NCBI GenBank assembly: GCA_002163155.1
Contig: MAAO01000006.1
Coordinates: 620,001-684,000, forward strand
Source of the DNA: Halobacteriovorax marinus
Lineage (GTDB): Bacteria > Bdellovibrionota > Bacteriovoracia > Bacteriovoracales > Bacteriovoracaceae
Length of the DNA: 64,000 nt
Direction: 5' to 3'
How positions within the stretch are numbered: the stretch's first letter is position 1; each line of letters begins with the position of its first letter. Below are positions 8,190 through 18,100 of the stretch, piece by piece. Under the pieces are notes generated by a model. It was not told the DNA's origin. It was given only the letters and a program-made list of their open reading frames with translations, and ran no database searches. The position numbers were made by a program, and so were the translations under genes.

Positions 8190-9234
8190 CGAGAGAAAAT
8201 TTCTTTCTACTCTTTGCCTGTTCATAAATAGATTGATCGCAGCCAGTATAATCTCCCGTATTGATATAGATACTACCACTACTTCTAGAACAGTATTCAA
8301 TCACGTCACACTCCATGCAAGACATAAAATCTTTCTCTTCTAGCTTTCTAATTTTTTTAAACTCTGAAGAATTTTCCCATATATCTTTAAGAGATTGCTT
8401 TCGTAAATCTCCTGAATTGATGGGGGCGCCAATGCAGGGATAAACTATTCCGGTGGAGCTAATACCACAAATGGATCTGGCACATGAGCACTGTAGAGCT
8501 CTATCTGAATTATCAGTATTAAACAGATGAGAGTGAGGACCTTTTAAGAGCGTCTCAAATTGTTCTATGGTGAGCTCATTTTCTCTAGAGCCTGTTGAGT
8601 CGTCATAACGTTTGGTCACTTCATAAGAGGCTTGATAGGGAATTTCCAAGTTTTCTGCTAATTGAATCATAGAATCCAATTGATCTATATTTTCACGGTG
8701 AAGAATAATACTCATGTGAGTATCAAGGCCGATCTCTTTGGCGCGCTCTAAACCTTCAATAGATTTCTTAAACAGTTTAGAACCCGTGAACTCTTGATAA
8801 GTCTTTTCATTGTCTCCGTATAAACTTAAGTCTAGTCCATCTAGTCCTGCGTGGTAGAGTTTCTCCACCATATTGGTTGTAAGTAGAGAGCCATTAGTTT
8901 TTAGACGTACATGGAGGTGTTCTGATTTTGCAAACTCTACGAACTTTAAAAGAGCTGGATGAGTTAGCGCTTCGCCACCTGAGAGATTTAAATAGAGACA
9001 TCCAAGATCTGAGAGTTGTTTAATCGTTTGCAATATTTCAGCATCACTGAGGGCATTCTCTTTGATCTCTTTGGGCATTTCCTTAGAGCGATCAAAGTTA
9101 TAACAGTGATCACATCTGAAATTACAATTTTGGGTAATTTCAATTGTCGTATTCAAAGGAATATAATCTTCAAAGGCCAATTTATAGGACTCTGTGATGA
9201 GGCTTGTTTGTGGTTTTAAATCTTTTTTACTCAT
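8176..9234 (-). CDS. Radical SAM/SPASM peptide-modifying enzyme
   Basis: This 352-residue enzyme has the radical SAM cluster motif CNFRCDHC at residues 37-44 (Cys37, Cys41, Cys44), followed by LNLSGGEALTHP, which matches the GGE SAM-binding motif. The C-terminal third holds a SPASM-type set of cysteines (CSCARSIC, PCIGAP, CMECDVIEYC, GCD) that would bind auxiliary iron-sulphur clusters. SPASM enzymes such as PqqE, AlbA and QhpD modify ribosomally made peptides by C-C, C-S or epimerisation chemistry. The gene overlaps a PqqD-like gene by eight bases, the classic partner that presents the peptide leader. The likely substrate is the 61-residue peptide encoded at 11989-12174; the bond it makes cannot be read from sequence. 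Confidence 0.88.
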   Translation of the reverse strand: MSKKDLKPQTSLITESYKLAFEDYIPLNTTIEITQNCNFRCDHCYNFDRSKEMPKEIKENALSDAEILQTIKQLSDLGCLYLNLSGGEALTHPALLKFVEFAKSEHLHVRLKTNGSLLTTNMVEKLYHAGLDGLDLSLYGDNEKTYQEFTGSKLFKKSIEGLERAKEIGLDTHMSIILHRENIDQLDSMIQLAENLEIPYQASYEVTKRYDDSTGSRENELTIEQFETLLKGPHSHLFNTDNSDRALQCSCARSICGISSTGIVYPCIGAPINSGDLRKQSLKDIWENSSEFKKIRKLEEKDFMSCMECDVIEYCSRSSGSIYINTGDYTGCDQSIYEQAKSRKKFSLASSD

Positions 9235-9487
9235 GGAGTAGCGACAACTTTCTTAAGGTTTGAATAAATTCACTCACATCTTGTGAGGCCTGAAGTTCAT
9301 CAACTTCATATTCATTCATTAGTATTTTACAAAGATCAACCTCAGAATTTTTCTCAAGATGATTCCATAGAAGAGAGCCCACCTCATTGAGTTTATGCAC
9401 ACACTTTCCTACACGTGAATCGATGATGAGAGTTTTCTCTCCCATTGTTTTCCATGCTAGAAATTTTGCTTTGGTGAACTTTTCCAT
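9227..9487 (-). CDS. PqqD-like peptide chaperone (RiPP recognition element) for the radical SAM enzyme
   Basis: This protein of about 86 residues has the PqqD fold pattern: an N-terminal beta-hairpin (KTLIIDSRVGKCVHKLNEVGSLLW) followed by a helix pair and a short C-terminal helix (VSEFIQTLRKLSLL). These domains bind the leader of a precursor peptide and hand it to the modifying enzyme. The ATG at 9487 is preferred over the TTG at 9535 because the extra 16 residues are not PqqD-like and would run into the divergent gene at 9535. It overlaps the radical SAM gene by eight bases. A second PqqD-like protein lies at 10797-11078, so two leader-binding proteins serve this locus. Confidence 0.8.
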   Translation of the reverse strand: MEKFTKAKFLAWKTMGEKTLIIDSRVGKCVHKLNEVGSLLWNHLEKNSEVDLCKILMNEYEVDELQASQDVSEFIQTLRKLSLLHE

Positions 9488-9534
9488 TTCTAAATTATGA
9501 AATACTTTAACTAATGTGACAAGTCGGTGATACA

Positions 9535-10431
9535 ATGAACGCCATGGATAAGGGCTTAGAAATACTCAAATATAAATATTCCTATGAACAAGTTATTGAG
9601 AATCACCTAGGTGGAGTGCTCTATAACTTCTATAAAGAGGAAGAGTATAAGCCCATTTGGAAGAGACAATGGTTTCACAATGACATCTTAAAAAGTGAAT
9701 TAGAGTCTCTAGGTCCGCTCTTTAAAGCGCAATCCATTCGTCCCATCGTCGTGAAGGGCGTCGCTCTTCTCTATGATCTCTATGAGGACATGGGCTCAAG
9801 AAACATGTCCGATTGCGACATTCTGGTATCGCCAAAAGAATTTACACAGACGAGAGAGCTTCTTATTTTGCAAGGTTACAAAGTCATGAAAACCAGCAAG
9901 TGGTTTGCCAATGATTTTAAGTGTGAACTTTCAAAAGTGATTAATGGTAGAGAAGTTAATTTTGAAGTGCATTCAAAACTTCTCTTTCATCACGATTATG
10001 AGACTTGGAATATTACTGCGCTAACAGAAGACTTCGACACACTAGAGGAGAAAGATCATATTATCTATATGTGTGCTCATCTTGCTTCTTCTCATAGTTT
10101 TTTAAAGTTATTTTGGCTCTTTGATATTTACTTTCTAAGTCAGAAAATGGAATTCGACTATGATCAATTAACATTAAGAGCAAAAGAGCTTAGAGTTTTA
10201 AACTCACTTAAGATGTGCTTCTTCTGTATAGATAAATTCTTTATGCCTAAGCGCTCCCTTTCTTTTACATCTCTCACTTATGAATATCTCTTTAAAGTAG
10301 ATTTTCTGTGGCAAGTGAAACAAAGTGGTCTTAGGTATTTTCTAGTGAAACATCTTAGTAAGGACAGCTGGATTTTGGCCTTTAAATACGATTTCTTTTG
10401 GCTTATAAATAAATTATCTCAGAAAATTTAG
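9535..10431 (+). CDS. Nucleotidyltransferase-fold protein (NTP_transf_5 type) of a RiPP-like locus
   Basis: This 298-residue protein matches the uncharacterised nucleotidyltransferase family seen beside PqqD-like and HPr-kinase-like genes. It has IVVKGVALLYDLY (Lys74, Gly75), then RNMSDCDILV with Arg89, Asp93 and Asp95 as the likely metal-binding DxD, and downstream NFEVHSKLLFH as a possible third acidic strand. Such enzymes may add nucleotides or sugars to a peptide or protein, but no activity is established for this group. It is the only + strand gene between two halves of the peptide locus. It is divergent from the PqqD-like gene at 9487 and its 3' end overlaps the S26-like gene by 29 bases. 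An alternative ATG lies nine bases downstream. Confidence 0.75.
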   Translation: MNAMDKGLEILKYKYSYEQVIENHLGGVLYNFYKEEEYKPIWKRQWFHNDILKSELESLGPLFKAQSIRPIVVKGVALLYDLYEDMGSRNMSDCDILVSPKEFTQTRELLILQGYKVMKTSKWFANDFKCELSKVINGREVNFEVHSKLLFHHDYETWNITALTEDFDTLEEKDHIIYMCAHLASSHSFLKLFWLFDIYFLSQKMEFDYDQLTLRAKELRVLNSLKMCFFCIDKFFMPKRSLSFTSLTYEYLFKVDFLWQVKQSGLRYFLVKHLSKDSWILAFKYDFFWLINKLSQKI

Positions 10432-10804
10432 CAAGGGCGATCATAATCCATAGTGAGAGACGGCTAATTACTCTGTTCCTCAGTCTCAGTTTTGAAAGAA
10501 ATAAAAAAAGAGCACTTATAACTTTAGAGTTCACTTCAATTCTTACCCCATCTCTCTTGATGTATTTTAGAATACCCAGTACTTCACTTTCATTAAAATA
10601 TTCTAGGCAAGTTGAAAAATCTCCTTTAGATAGAGATTTGTCTAAGTCGACTACTCGGTGGGCTAAGTACTCACCACATTGGTCTTTAAAGAGAATGATG
10701 TTTGAGCGCTTTAGTGTAAAAGAGGTGCTTAGAAACAGTTCGTCCCCTGAACGAATAAGTGGGGACATGCTATCTCCGTGAATGGTGAGCGAGAATTCAT
10801 CCAT
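10403..10804 (-). CDS. S24/S26 signal-peptidase-like protease
   Basis: This 133-residue protein opens with the S26 signature: IHGDSMSPLIRSGDEL holds the nucleophile Ser12, and YLAHRVV (His49, Arg50) followed by LSKGDFS (Lys60) matches the HRVV and KGD boxes. In many archaeal-type and SipW-like enzymes the HR box histidine replaces the general-base lysine, so activity is plausible. There is no N-terminal membrane anchor, unlike LepB. Instead a hydrophobic stretch lies near the C-terminus (LSLWIMIALAKF). Proteins of this type accompany PqqD and HPr-kinase-like genes in several peptide loci and may remove the leader peptide; that role is inferred here. It overlaps the upstream PqqD-like gene by eight bases. 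Confidence 0.75.
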   Translation of the reverse strand: MDEFSLTIHGDSMSPLIRSGDELFLSTSFTLKRSNIILFKDQCGEYLAHRVVDLDKSLSKGDFSTCLEYFNESEVLGILKYIKRDGVRIEVNSKVISALFLFLSKLRLRNRVISRLSLWIMIALAKFSEIIYL

Positions 10805-11078
10805 TAGTGATAGTGATTAAGTCTTTAGTGAGGAGATCATTAATGAAGAGGGATAAATCTCTCTTAAGGGAATCAAGGTCTATTTCAAATTCATTCATAA
10901 GCTCTGCTAAGAGCTCTTGGTAGGGTTTTTCTACGTGGAGTTGTTGCCATATAGAGAAGGCGACAACATTGAGCTCGTGGGCCTTGGCATTTTTTGAATC
11001 GAGAAGAATATAGTCTTCATGGATTTGTTGAAAGGGGAGTTCTCTTGAAATTTTAAATGAATTACTTTCAGTCCACAT
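10797..11078 (-). CDS. PqqD-like protein (HPr-kinase-associated type)
   Basis: This 93-residue protein shows the PqqD pattern: a beta-strand hairpin DYILLDSKNAKAHELNVVAF, then SIWQQL and helices with ELLAELMNEFEIDLDSLKRD and a final VHP-like helix. It overlaps the HPr-kinase-like gene by 11 bases upstream and the S26-like gene by eight bases downstream, so the three products are made together. Its placement beside the kinase rather than the radical SAM gene suggests that it brings the peptide leader to the kinase or protease, while the other PqqD-like protein serves the radical SAM enzyme. This division of labour is inference. Confidence 0.82.
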   Translation of the reverse strand: MWTESNSFKISRELPFQQIHEDYILLDSKNAKAHELNVVAFSIWQQLHVEKPYQELLAELMNEFEIDLDSLKRDLSLFINDLLTKDLITITNG

Positions 11079-11988
11079 AATTCCAAATCTCCTTTTCTTT
11101 TTTAAATTGCATTGAATAGATGGGTAAGCTCTCAGAAATATCTAGCGCCATTTGCATAATTTTATCTGTTTCATGACTAGGCAGTGAGTGCCAAAAGATA
11201 TTTGAAACAGAGGCCATCGCCTTCATATATGCCTTAGTGGTTGAGAGTTTACTTCTCTTAAATTCACTATCTTGAATGAGCCAGTTAAGAGATTTTACGG
11301 GGATTTTCTTAGCATAATCTACTTTCTCAAAGAATAGGCCACCAATGGCGCCCGCTTGTACAAAGTACTTTCCGTCTTCTTTTATGATGAGATTCATATC
11401 ATCACTTAAGTGATCTCTACCATCGCGAAGAGTTACCACAGTACTCTTTCCTGCACCGGAGTGGCCTAGAAATATATTCGCTTGTCCATCGTGATCAATA
11501 ACACAAGATGAGTGAAGTACTAGAATATCTCTTTTAAGAAGTCTGCGTGGAAGAAACCATCTTAGAAAATTATTAAATCCATCATCCATAGAGTTTCTAC
11601 AAATAAGTATAGTTTCTAAATCATTTATTTGAATTGCTGCAAAATCTCTTTGGATCGCCACAGTGTTAGCATCATTTGTAAAACAATCTTGCGACTCTTC
11701 ATCTTCCCACTCTAAGTGAGTGAAGCCGTAGTCTATGGGATTAACCAGGTGAATCGCATGTTTAGGATCAACCTCTGTTCTTAGCCAATCAGAGGGAAGA
11801 ATTCTTGTGAAGTCACTTAAGAGAGCGCCGTCCTGTGAATAGAAAACTAATTCTTCGCCGTGATAGAGGCAAGGAATTGCTATAGAGTCTTGCGCTTTAA
11901 TTGCAGGCAAGTCTTTCTCTACGTGATCTAGGAGATCTTTCTTTTTTTGATAGAGACTTAAATTTTTAAAGAGATCTTCTGGGATCAT
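11068..11988 (-). CDS. HPr kinase-related protein, probable peptide kinase
   Basis: This 306-residue protein has an N-terminal region unlike HPr kinase and a C-terminal HprK-like catalytic part. The P-loop GHSGAGKST lies at residues 175-183. Upstream, VLHSSCVI matches the strand holding the HprK catalytic His, and LSDDMNLI (Asp196, Asp197) matches the paired acidic residues. Relatives in lasso peptide clusters phosphorylate the C-terminal serine of the precursor, and the precursor encoded directly upstream here ends in serine. The start ATG follows the precursor stop with no gap (TAA then ATG), so translation is coupled. It is too diverged to be the HPr kinase of sugar control, and no HPr gene is nearby. 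Confidence 0.8.
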   Translation of the reverse strand: MIPEDLFKNLSLYQKKKDLLDHVEKDLPAIKAQDSIAIPCLYHGEELVFYSQDGALLSDFTRILPSDWLRTEVDPKHAIHLVNPIDYGFTHLEWEDEESQDCFTNDANTVAIQRDFAAIQINDLETILICRNSMDDGFNNFLRWFLPRRLLKRDILVLHSSCVIDHDGQANIFLGHSGAGKSTVVTLRDGRDHLSDDMNLIIKEDGKYFVQAGAIGGLFFEKVDYAKKIPVKSLNWLIQDSEFKRSKLSTTKAYMKAMASVSNIFWHSLPSHETDKIMQMALDISESLPIYSMQFKKEKEIWNYVD

Positions 11989-12174
11989 TTACGAATTTAA
12001 TTTTGAAGCGTTACAGAAGTTTGGAGCGGCGGTTGCACTCTTTCTTCCTCCAGAAGTTGTTCCATTACAGGCAGCACCAAAGACATTGAGATCTTCCGTA
12101 AGAATTTCTGGTTTTACATACTTCTTCTTAGTACTTTCAGCTTTTGTTTTAGAATCTTCTCTTTCTTTAGTCAT
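11989..12174 (-). CDS. Candidate RiPP precursor peptide
   Basis: This encodes 61 residues with no signal peptide. The first half is highly charged (MTKEREDSKTKAESTKKK) and runs into YVKPEI at residues 19-24, similar to the YxxPxL leader motif bound by PqqD-like domains in lasso systems. The second half has a different composition: Ala, Gly, Ser, Asn and two cysteines, with blocks FGAACNG (Cys36), SGGRKS and NFCNASKLNS (Cys54), ending in Ser61. A good ribosome-binding site, GAGGTAG, lies upstream. The gene lies 18 bases after the stop of the giant surface protein and abuts the kinase gene. Likely core: about residues 32-61, with Cys36 and Cys54 as modification sites. The role is inferred from context and shape. 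Confidence 0.75.
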   Translation of the reverse strand: MTKEREDSKTKAESTKKKYVKPEILTEDLNVFGAACNGTTSGGRKSATAAPNFCNASKLNS

Positions 12175-12192
12175 TTTCTACCTCTAAATAGA

Positions 12193-15100
12193 TTATAGCT
12201 TCAAACGTATCTTTCTACCAAGTGTAAAAGCAAAAATTAAACTCAAATAGAATAACCATTCCATGAGTCCAAAGTACCAAGGAATTTGAGTGCGACCGTC
12301 TGCGGCAGATGCAGAACAACCACCACCTCCACCTGATGCTGGAGCGGGAGTACTAAGCGCTCTAGGCGGTGGAGCAAAAATACTAGATGGCAATCTTAAG
12401 GTAGGATCACCAATCAATGAGAAACTAGAGACGATATCTCTTTCATATTCATGAGTTCCCAAAGAGAGTTTAGATTGAATAAAAATATCACCAATTCTGT
12501 TATTTTTAAAAACGCTACTCGTTTCACTTGAATACTGCTCAAAGAAATTCTGAGCTAACTTTAACTGTGCACTAGGCGTAGTGAAAGTCGTAGAGCCCAT
12601 ATAGATAATAGATCCACCTGTTTCATTGAGTACCAACTCTTCTCCAATAGATGAGTAGGCCTTTTCTGGATAGAAGTATTGGGCACCTTCACAACTCCAC
12701 ATAATGGAGATGGGATGTAATGGGTTTGTGAGAGCTTTTGCATTAGTAGAGGTGAAAGAGCTATTTTTTCCCCAAGATATGGCAGAACCGTGTCCCATCA
12801 TAGAAATAAAGAGGGGAGTATTATTAAAGAGAGAAATTATTTCATCTCGAATATTTTGGTCAGTGGCCAGCGGTGTGGCATCCGTCATTGTGGTTTGTAA
12901 GTTCTGATTACTAGCTTTTGCTTTTAGAGCAATTTCTTTTGATTTCTCAAGGAACTTGTCAAAATCTCCATCGTCTTTACCGGCAAGAAAGCTAATCGTT
13001 TCAAGTAAATTTGGAGTCGTGTCACCATTTTCAAAATCAATAACTTTTTGTATATAGGCACGCACTAGATCAGGATCATTAGTTGGTAATCTCCCAATAG
13101 CAATTTTCGGGATATGACTAGAGTCACTTGAGACGAAGTAGTTATCATTTCCAAAATCTTGGAAGCGTCCAGTAGAGAGCGGCATGGGTAGTGTTTCCAC
13201 TTCATGGGATGAGCGCTCCAAGTTGGTGTAGACATCAATATTGTGATCCAGTGGATCGGTTGTTCCATCACCTAGGATGAAGACGTATTCAGGTTTTACA
13301 TCCCAGTTTGAAATAGCATAGTTGATAAAGTCTTTTATCGCCTTAGAGCTCTTAGAGCCGTAAGAGAATTCTAGATAAATCTGCTCAAGAGATACACTGA
13401 GAACTTCCATTCCCTGTGATCTTCTATATTCTGCCAACTCTTCTGCAGCGTAGAGAAGGTTCTCATGACCAATGATGAGAAGTTTTCCTCTATTGTCACT
13501 TTCTCTTAAAGGAGACTCGTAGTCACTAATAAGAGATAGGGAGTAAGGAATAAGAAAGGCATCGTCAGTAGTGGCGAAGAGTTCTTTTTCATCATTTGTA
13601 TTTAGCATGTCGTCGACACCAAAAGTTGCGGTGTAAATAGTGTTGCCAGCATTTGAAGTAATCACAGCATTACTAATCTTTACGATCTCAGAATCAGAGG
13701 TGTCATAGATATTAATATTCCCATTCGTAAAATCTGTCATAGAGTATTGAACGAGAGATTCATTTAAGTGCACATTCAACTTATTAGAACTGGCGCTTAA
13801 GTCTGCCACGTAGATAACTTCTACCTTATCAATGTAGGCAATATCTAAATCCGAATTAGGTACATTAGTGCCTAGAAGTTTTAAAGAGACACCATTTATT
13901 CCTCGTAGGAATCTATCGGCCGGAATTTCAAAGCTGAGCACCTGTTGCTCATTACTCCAGAAAGTCGCTTCGTCTTCTAGATTAGAATTTATATAGAGTT
14001 CCATATGGTGTTCTATTTGATTACCATAGTACTGACCAAGGTTTCCTTTGAGAGTGAAATTCACAATGACATTTTCATTAGAGCTCAAATCGAGTTCTGG
14101 TAAATTTGGCGAGACAGTAAAAGTGTCCCAACCGGCTAAACTGAAAATCTGGGTCCAGAAGAAGTGATCTCCTGAGTGGCCAAGACTAATTCCATCTAAG
14201 TACTTCTTATTTTCCTCGTAAACTCTCTTAATAAGAGTCACTTGTTCCGAGGCCTCTTCAAAATCACCTGGAGTTCCATCAAAATCAAGAATTCTAAGGG
14301 GAGAGTTTCCTTCATCTAGGGGATTTCCAATTGTTAAAATTAGAGAAGTGGTCTTACTCTCAATTGAATCCTTCGCTCTGGCAAAGAATTTTAATGAGTC
14401 CCCACTATTAAACTGACCATCGATACTCGTAATTTCAAGGGGAACTTCGTTCTCACCTGCGTAGAGTCTAAGTTCACTTAGATTCACTTCATCAAAAGGA
14501 AAGTCTGTATAAGTATTAAGTAGATCTGTGAAGAGGAGTTCATGCATTCCTGTCTCTTCAATATCAATCTTTAGAGAATTCATACTTAAATAAGATGTTG
14601 CACTGGTGCCATCATTAATAGGAAGAGGATTAATTCCGCCGCCCACAAGATTTATATCAACAATGATTTCATCACTAGCAGTAATATCCTGCGTGACTGG
14701 ATTGAAATTGAGTGGAGTAAGTTTCACTCGAATATACTTTCTCTTACCAATAGTGATGAGGTCAGAGTCAAGAGTGAGATGTGAATTTGGAAAGTTAGCA
14801 GAAGTAGCATAAGTAGTGGCATTAATAGAGTAGCTAGTACTCATGGAATTATCTGCTTCAATAGTGAAAGTAGGTGCCGGTGCGATGAGTTTTCCTGCTG
14901 TCACAGAAGTTGTAAGAGTTAGGTTATCAACATTCGCAGCTGTTGTGTATTCATGTACTTCAATGAGAAGTTCTCTCTCTGGTAGTTCTGGTAGGGTAGG
15001 TGTTACTGATTTAGAATAACCAGTTATCGCTACTGTTTCATAAGCTCCATTCCAGAGACTTGTTGTATAAACAGCGGTACTAGGATTAATTTTTAACTTT

Positions 15101-18100
15101 AAAGTCGAACTTGTTTGCAATAGAATTTTCACTCCATGCCCAAGATCTTTATAAGATGGGTTAGTGATCGTTCCTGGATTTGGATTAAAGATATCGTCAT
15201 CCGGATTAGTTCCTACGTTATCTGAAGCGCCTGCTGCGGGAGGGTTACCTAGACCACTTCTCGCCGTGGCATACACAGGTCCATGAAGAGTTCTCTTTCC
15301 ACCCACTTCTAAATCTTCTAAGAAGTAGTAGTAGAATTCATTATTAGTGACGCCATTATCTATGAAGCGATAATCTCCTCTGGCCTGTCCGGCATTGTTG
15401 AGATTTCTAATCAGTTCAGTATTAACTTGTTTAAATTCACCACCGTCTGGTGAGTTTGATCTATAGAGATTAAACCCTATGTGATTCACTTCTAAGATCG
15501 TCGTCCAGCTTATATCGATCGCTTGATCGTAAGGTGTGGCCTTAAAATTTTCTAAACTCACAGCTGATTGTGAGTTGGAGAGTGAGACGTTACAGCTTGA
15601 TGTGTTGACTTTAGTACTCACATCAAAGGTGGTTTGACTCTCATACCAATCTCCCGTCCAACCACTAAAATCAATGGACTGACCAGAACAACCACTGGAA
15701 TAAATCAGGGTGTAACCAGCAGAACTTGCAGGAGTATTTCCAGTTGCTGGATCAAAGGAGTTAAAATTTCCCCAAGTCCAAGCAATATTTGAAGCGGAGC
15801 TAGGAATAGATCCTGAAGTATTAATTTGAATCGCTCTCACACTTGAGTGACTGGCGGAGAGGTTAGTAAGTTGTCCACCTTCAAGTTTGGTAATAATGGT
15901 AGAGCCGCCAATATTTAATCCACTAGTGTTTAACTTATTGAAGTAGAACCCTGAGAAACTAATTCGACCACCAGTGGTAGTGATTCCAAAAGTTCCAGAT
16001 CCTCCAACTGGTTGAATCAGTCCTTTATTACTAGAGGATTGAGGGAAAGTGTCGTTCACTCCATTAATGACAAAGAGACCGCTGCCTGAGACTTGTAGTG
16101 ATTGACCACTACCGATTTCAATAGTTCCCCCGCCATCAAGTTGATAGGTCCCTGAAGACATATTAATTCCGTTAGGAAGAACGAGCTTCTTTCCGTTTAA
16201 TACTTTAAAGAGAAAGTTTGAGCTCAGTACTGAGACGGTATTAATTTGCAGTGAGCTATCAGTCACTGAAATGGTTCCACCACCAGACTTATTAATTCTA
16301 AGTGTATTGATAGTGGAGGTAGAAGTTATATTGTGATTTAAACTCGATCCACCATCAGCAAGATCTAAATTTCCTGTCTGATTGAGTGTTCCAGTATTCG
16401 TGAAGTTTCCGTAAGTTTCAAGAGTTGCCCCGCCACTAATGGTGAGCACTCCATTTGTAATGTCTACATTCTTACAAGTAGCAGTTCCACTACCGACAGT
16501 TGGATCATTTGTTACATTTGGAATCTGACAAGTCTTAGTTAAACTTGGAACTCCCGCGGTCCAGTTAGAAGCTGTAAACCAATCTGTATTCGTTGTTCCC
16601 GTCCATATAGTAGTTGAAGGGGCATAGATAGTTGAAGGTGTTCCAGAGGTCACGGGAGTTGGTGTCGTGGCCGAAAAGGCGTAACCTTGTGAGTTCACCA
16701 TATCATTAGCGGCAGCGATACTCACTCCCAGTGTATTATTTCCTGTGGCACTAGAGGTGATATTATAATCAACATAAATACATCTCTTAGGTGGTGTGAC
16801 CGCATCTGCTTCAACGGTGAATTGTCCCCCTGCAAAAGAGAAAGTTCTAGTTGCCGGATTTCCTGAAAAAGTTCCACTACCAATAAGCGATCCACCAGTT
16901 CCATTACAATCACTATCATAGTAAATTGAAGCGCTGGTGATATCTGCTGAAGTTCCTGTTCCTGTTAGAGTAATTTTTAAACTCGTCACGTCCGTATCAG
17001 AAAATGCTCCCGCAGAAGATTGTTTAAATCCATAACGAACCATAGAGTAGGTTCCACCTACTGTTACTGTTCCAGGAGAGCTGGTTTCTTGTGTGAGTAG
17101 AATTGTATTTGTTTCTCCCGACCAGGAAATGAGATAACTAGTAGCATTGTCTAGAGTAGATCCTGAGAGATCTCCCGAGTGATTTGTAATGCTTAAAGTC
17201 CCTGCGCCTGTGGCATTAGTGTTGATATTTGTTACACTCGCTGCCGCTGATCCATTGCTATCAAAAGTCATATCACTAAGAGCGTTGGTTGGAATTTGTC
17301 TATGTAGATTTAACAGAGTTGTTCCACCGTTCACAGGATAAGTGAATGATCCATCTTGTAAGTGATTGGTGGCGTTTATAGTGGCGCCTGCATTAATGGT
17401 TACACCACTAGTGGCCAAGTGATCAAAGGTATAATATCTCGCATTAATAGTACCATTTACGACAACTGCCATGGCAAAAGCCGAATTAGAAGTTGTCACC
17501 ATCGCCTTATTAGAAGAATTTCCTACAATATTTAGTGTTCCACCTGTATTAACAGTTAGGGTGCGACCATTTCCAAGGGCGAGTGTCCCTCCGGATTGAA
17601 TGACAAGAGAACAACCAGATTGAACAGTCACATCTCCTAATATTGTCAGAGTCACCCCATTGGGGATTGCTAGTTGTCCGTCACTACAAGTTAAGTTTCC
17701 AGAGAAAGTAGCATTACTTAGAACTGCAACAGTATTGGACGCGGAGGATCCTGAATTATTAATGATTAAGTTTCCAGGAAAAGTTGTAGAAGAGGTGAAT
17801 GATTGATTTGTCACTCCCTTCATGGTGATTGATCCAAGTGTGGCATTAGTGAAATTAAAAGAAGATTGAATATTTAAAGTGTTGGAAACCTCAAAATGAA
17901 AAGTTGAATTATTCCAATTCATGGTCCCGTTCGTTTGCAAAGTAGCATTGGCACAAGCGATGGGACTGGTGTTCACTCTCGTGGTATTTGACCCCACTCC
18001 GACCTGACAATCTCTTGATGAGCTAGGTAGGGTAGCGCCACTCCAGTTATTAAGATTACTCCACTGATCATCAACAGAACCTTCCCACTTAGAATAATTT

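Noticed and set aside
8176-9535. PQQ biosynthesis (pqqD-pqqE)
   Set aside because: The pair resembles PqqD and PqqE by fold, but there is no pqqA with the Glu-x3-Tyr core and no pqqB or pqqC.
11068-11988. HPr kinase of carbon control (hprK)
   Set aside because: The P-loop is conserved, but the N-terminal half is different, no HPr or PTS gene is near, and the neighbours are peptide-modification genes.
11989-12174. Lasso peptide precursor
   Set aside because: The leader motif and kinase fit, but there is no asparagine-synthetase-like cyclase or transglutaminase-like protease, and the expected Gly1 and Asp/Glu at 7-9 of the core are not evident.
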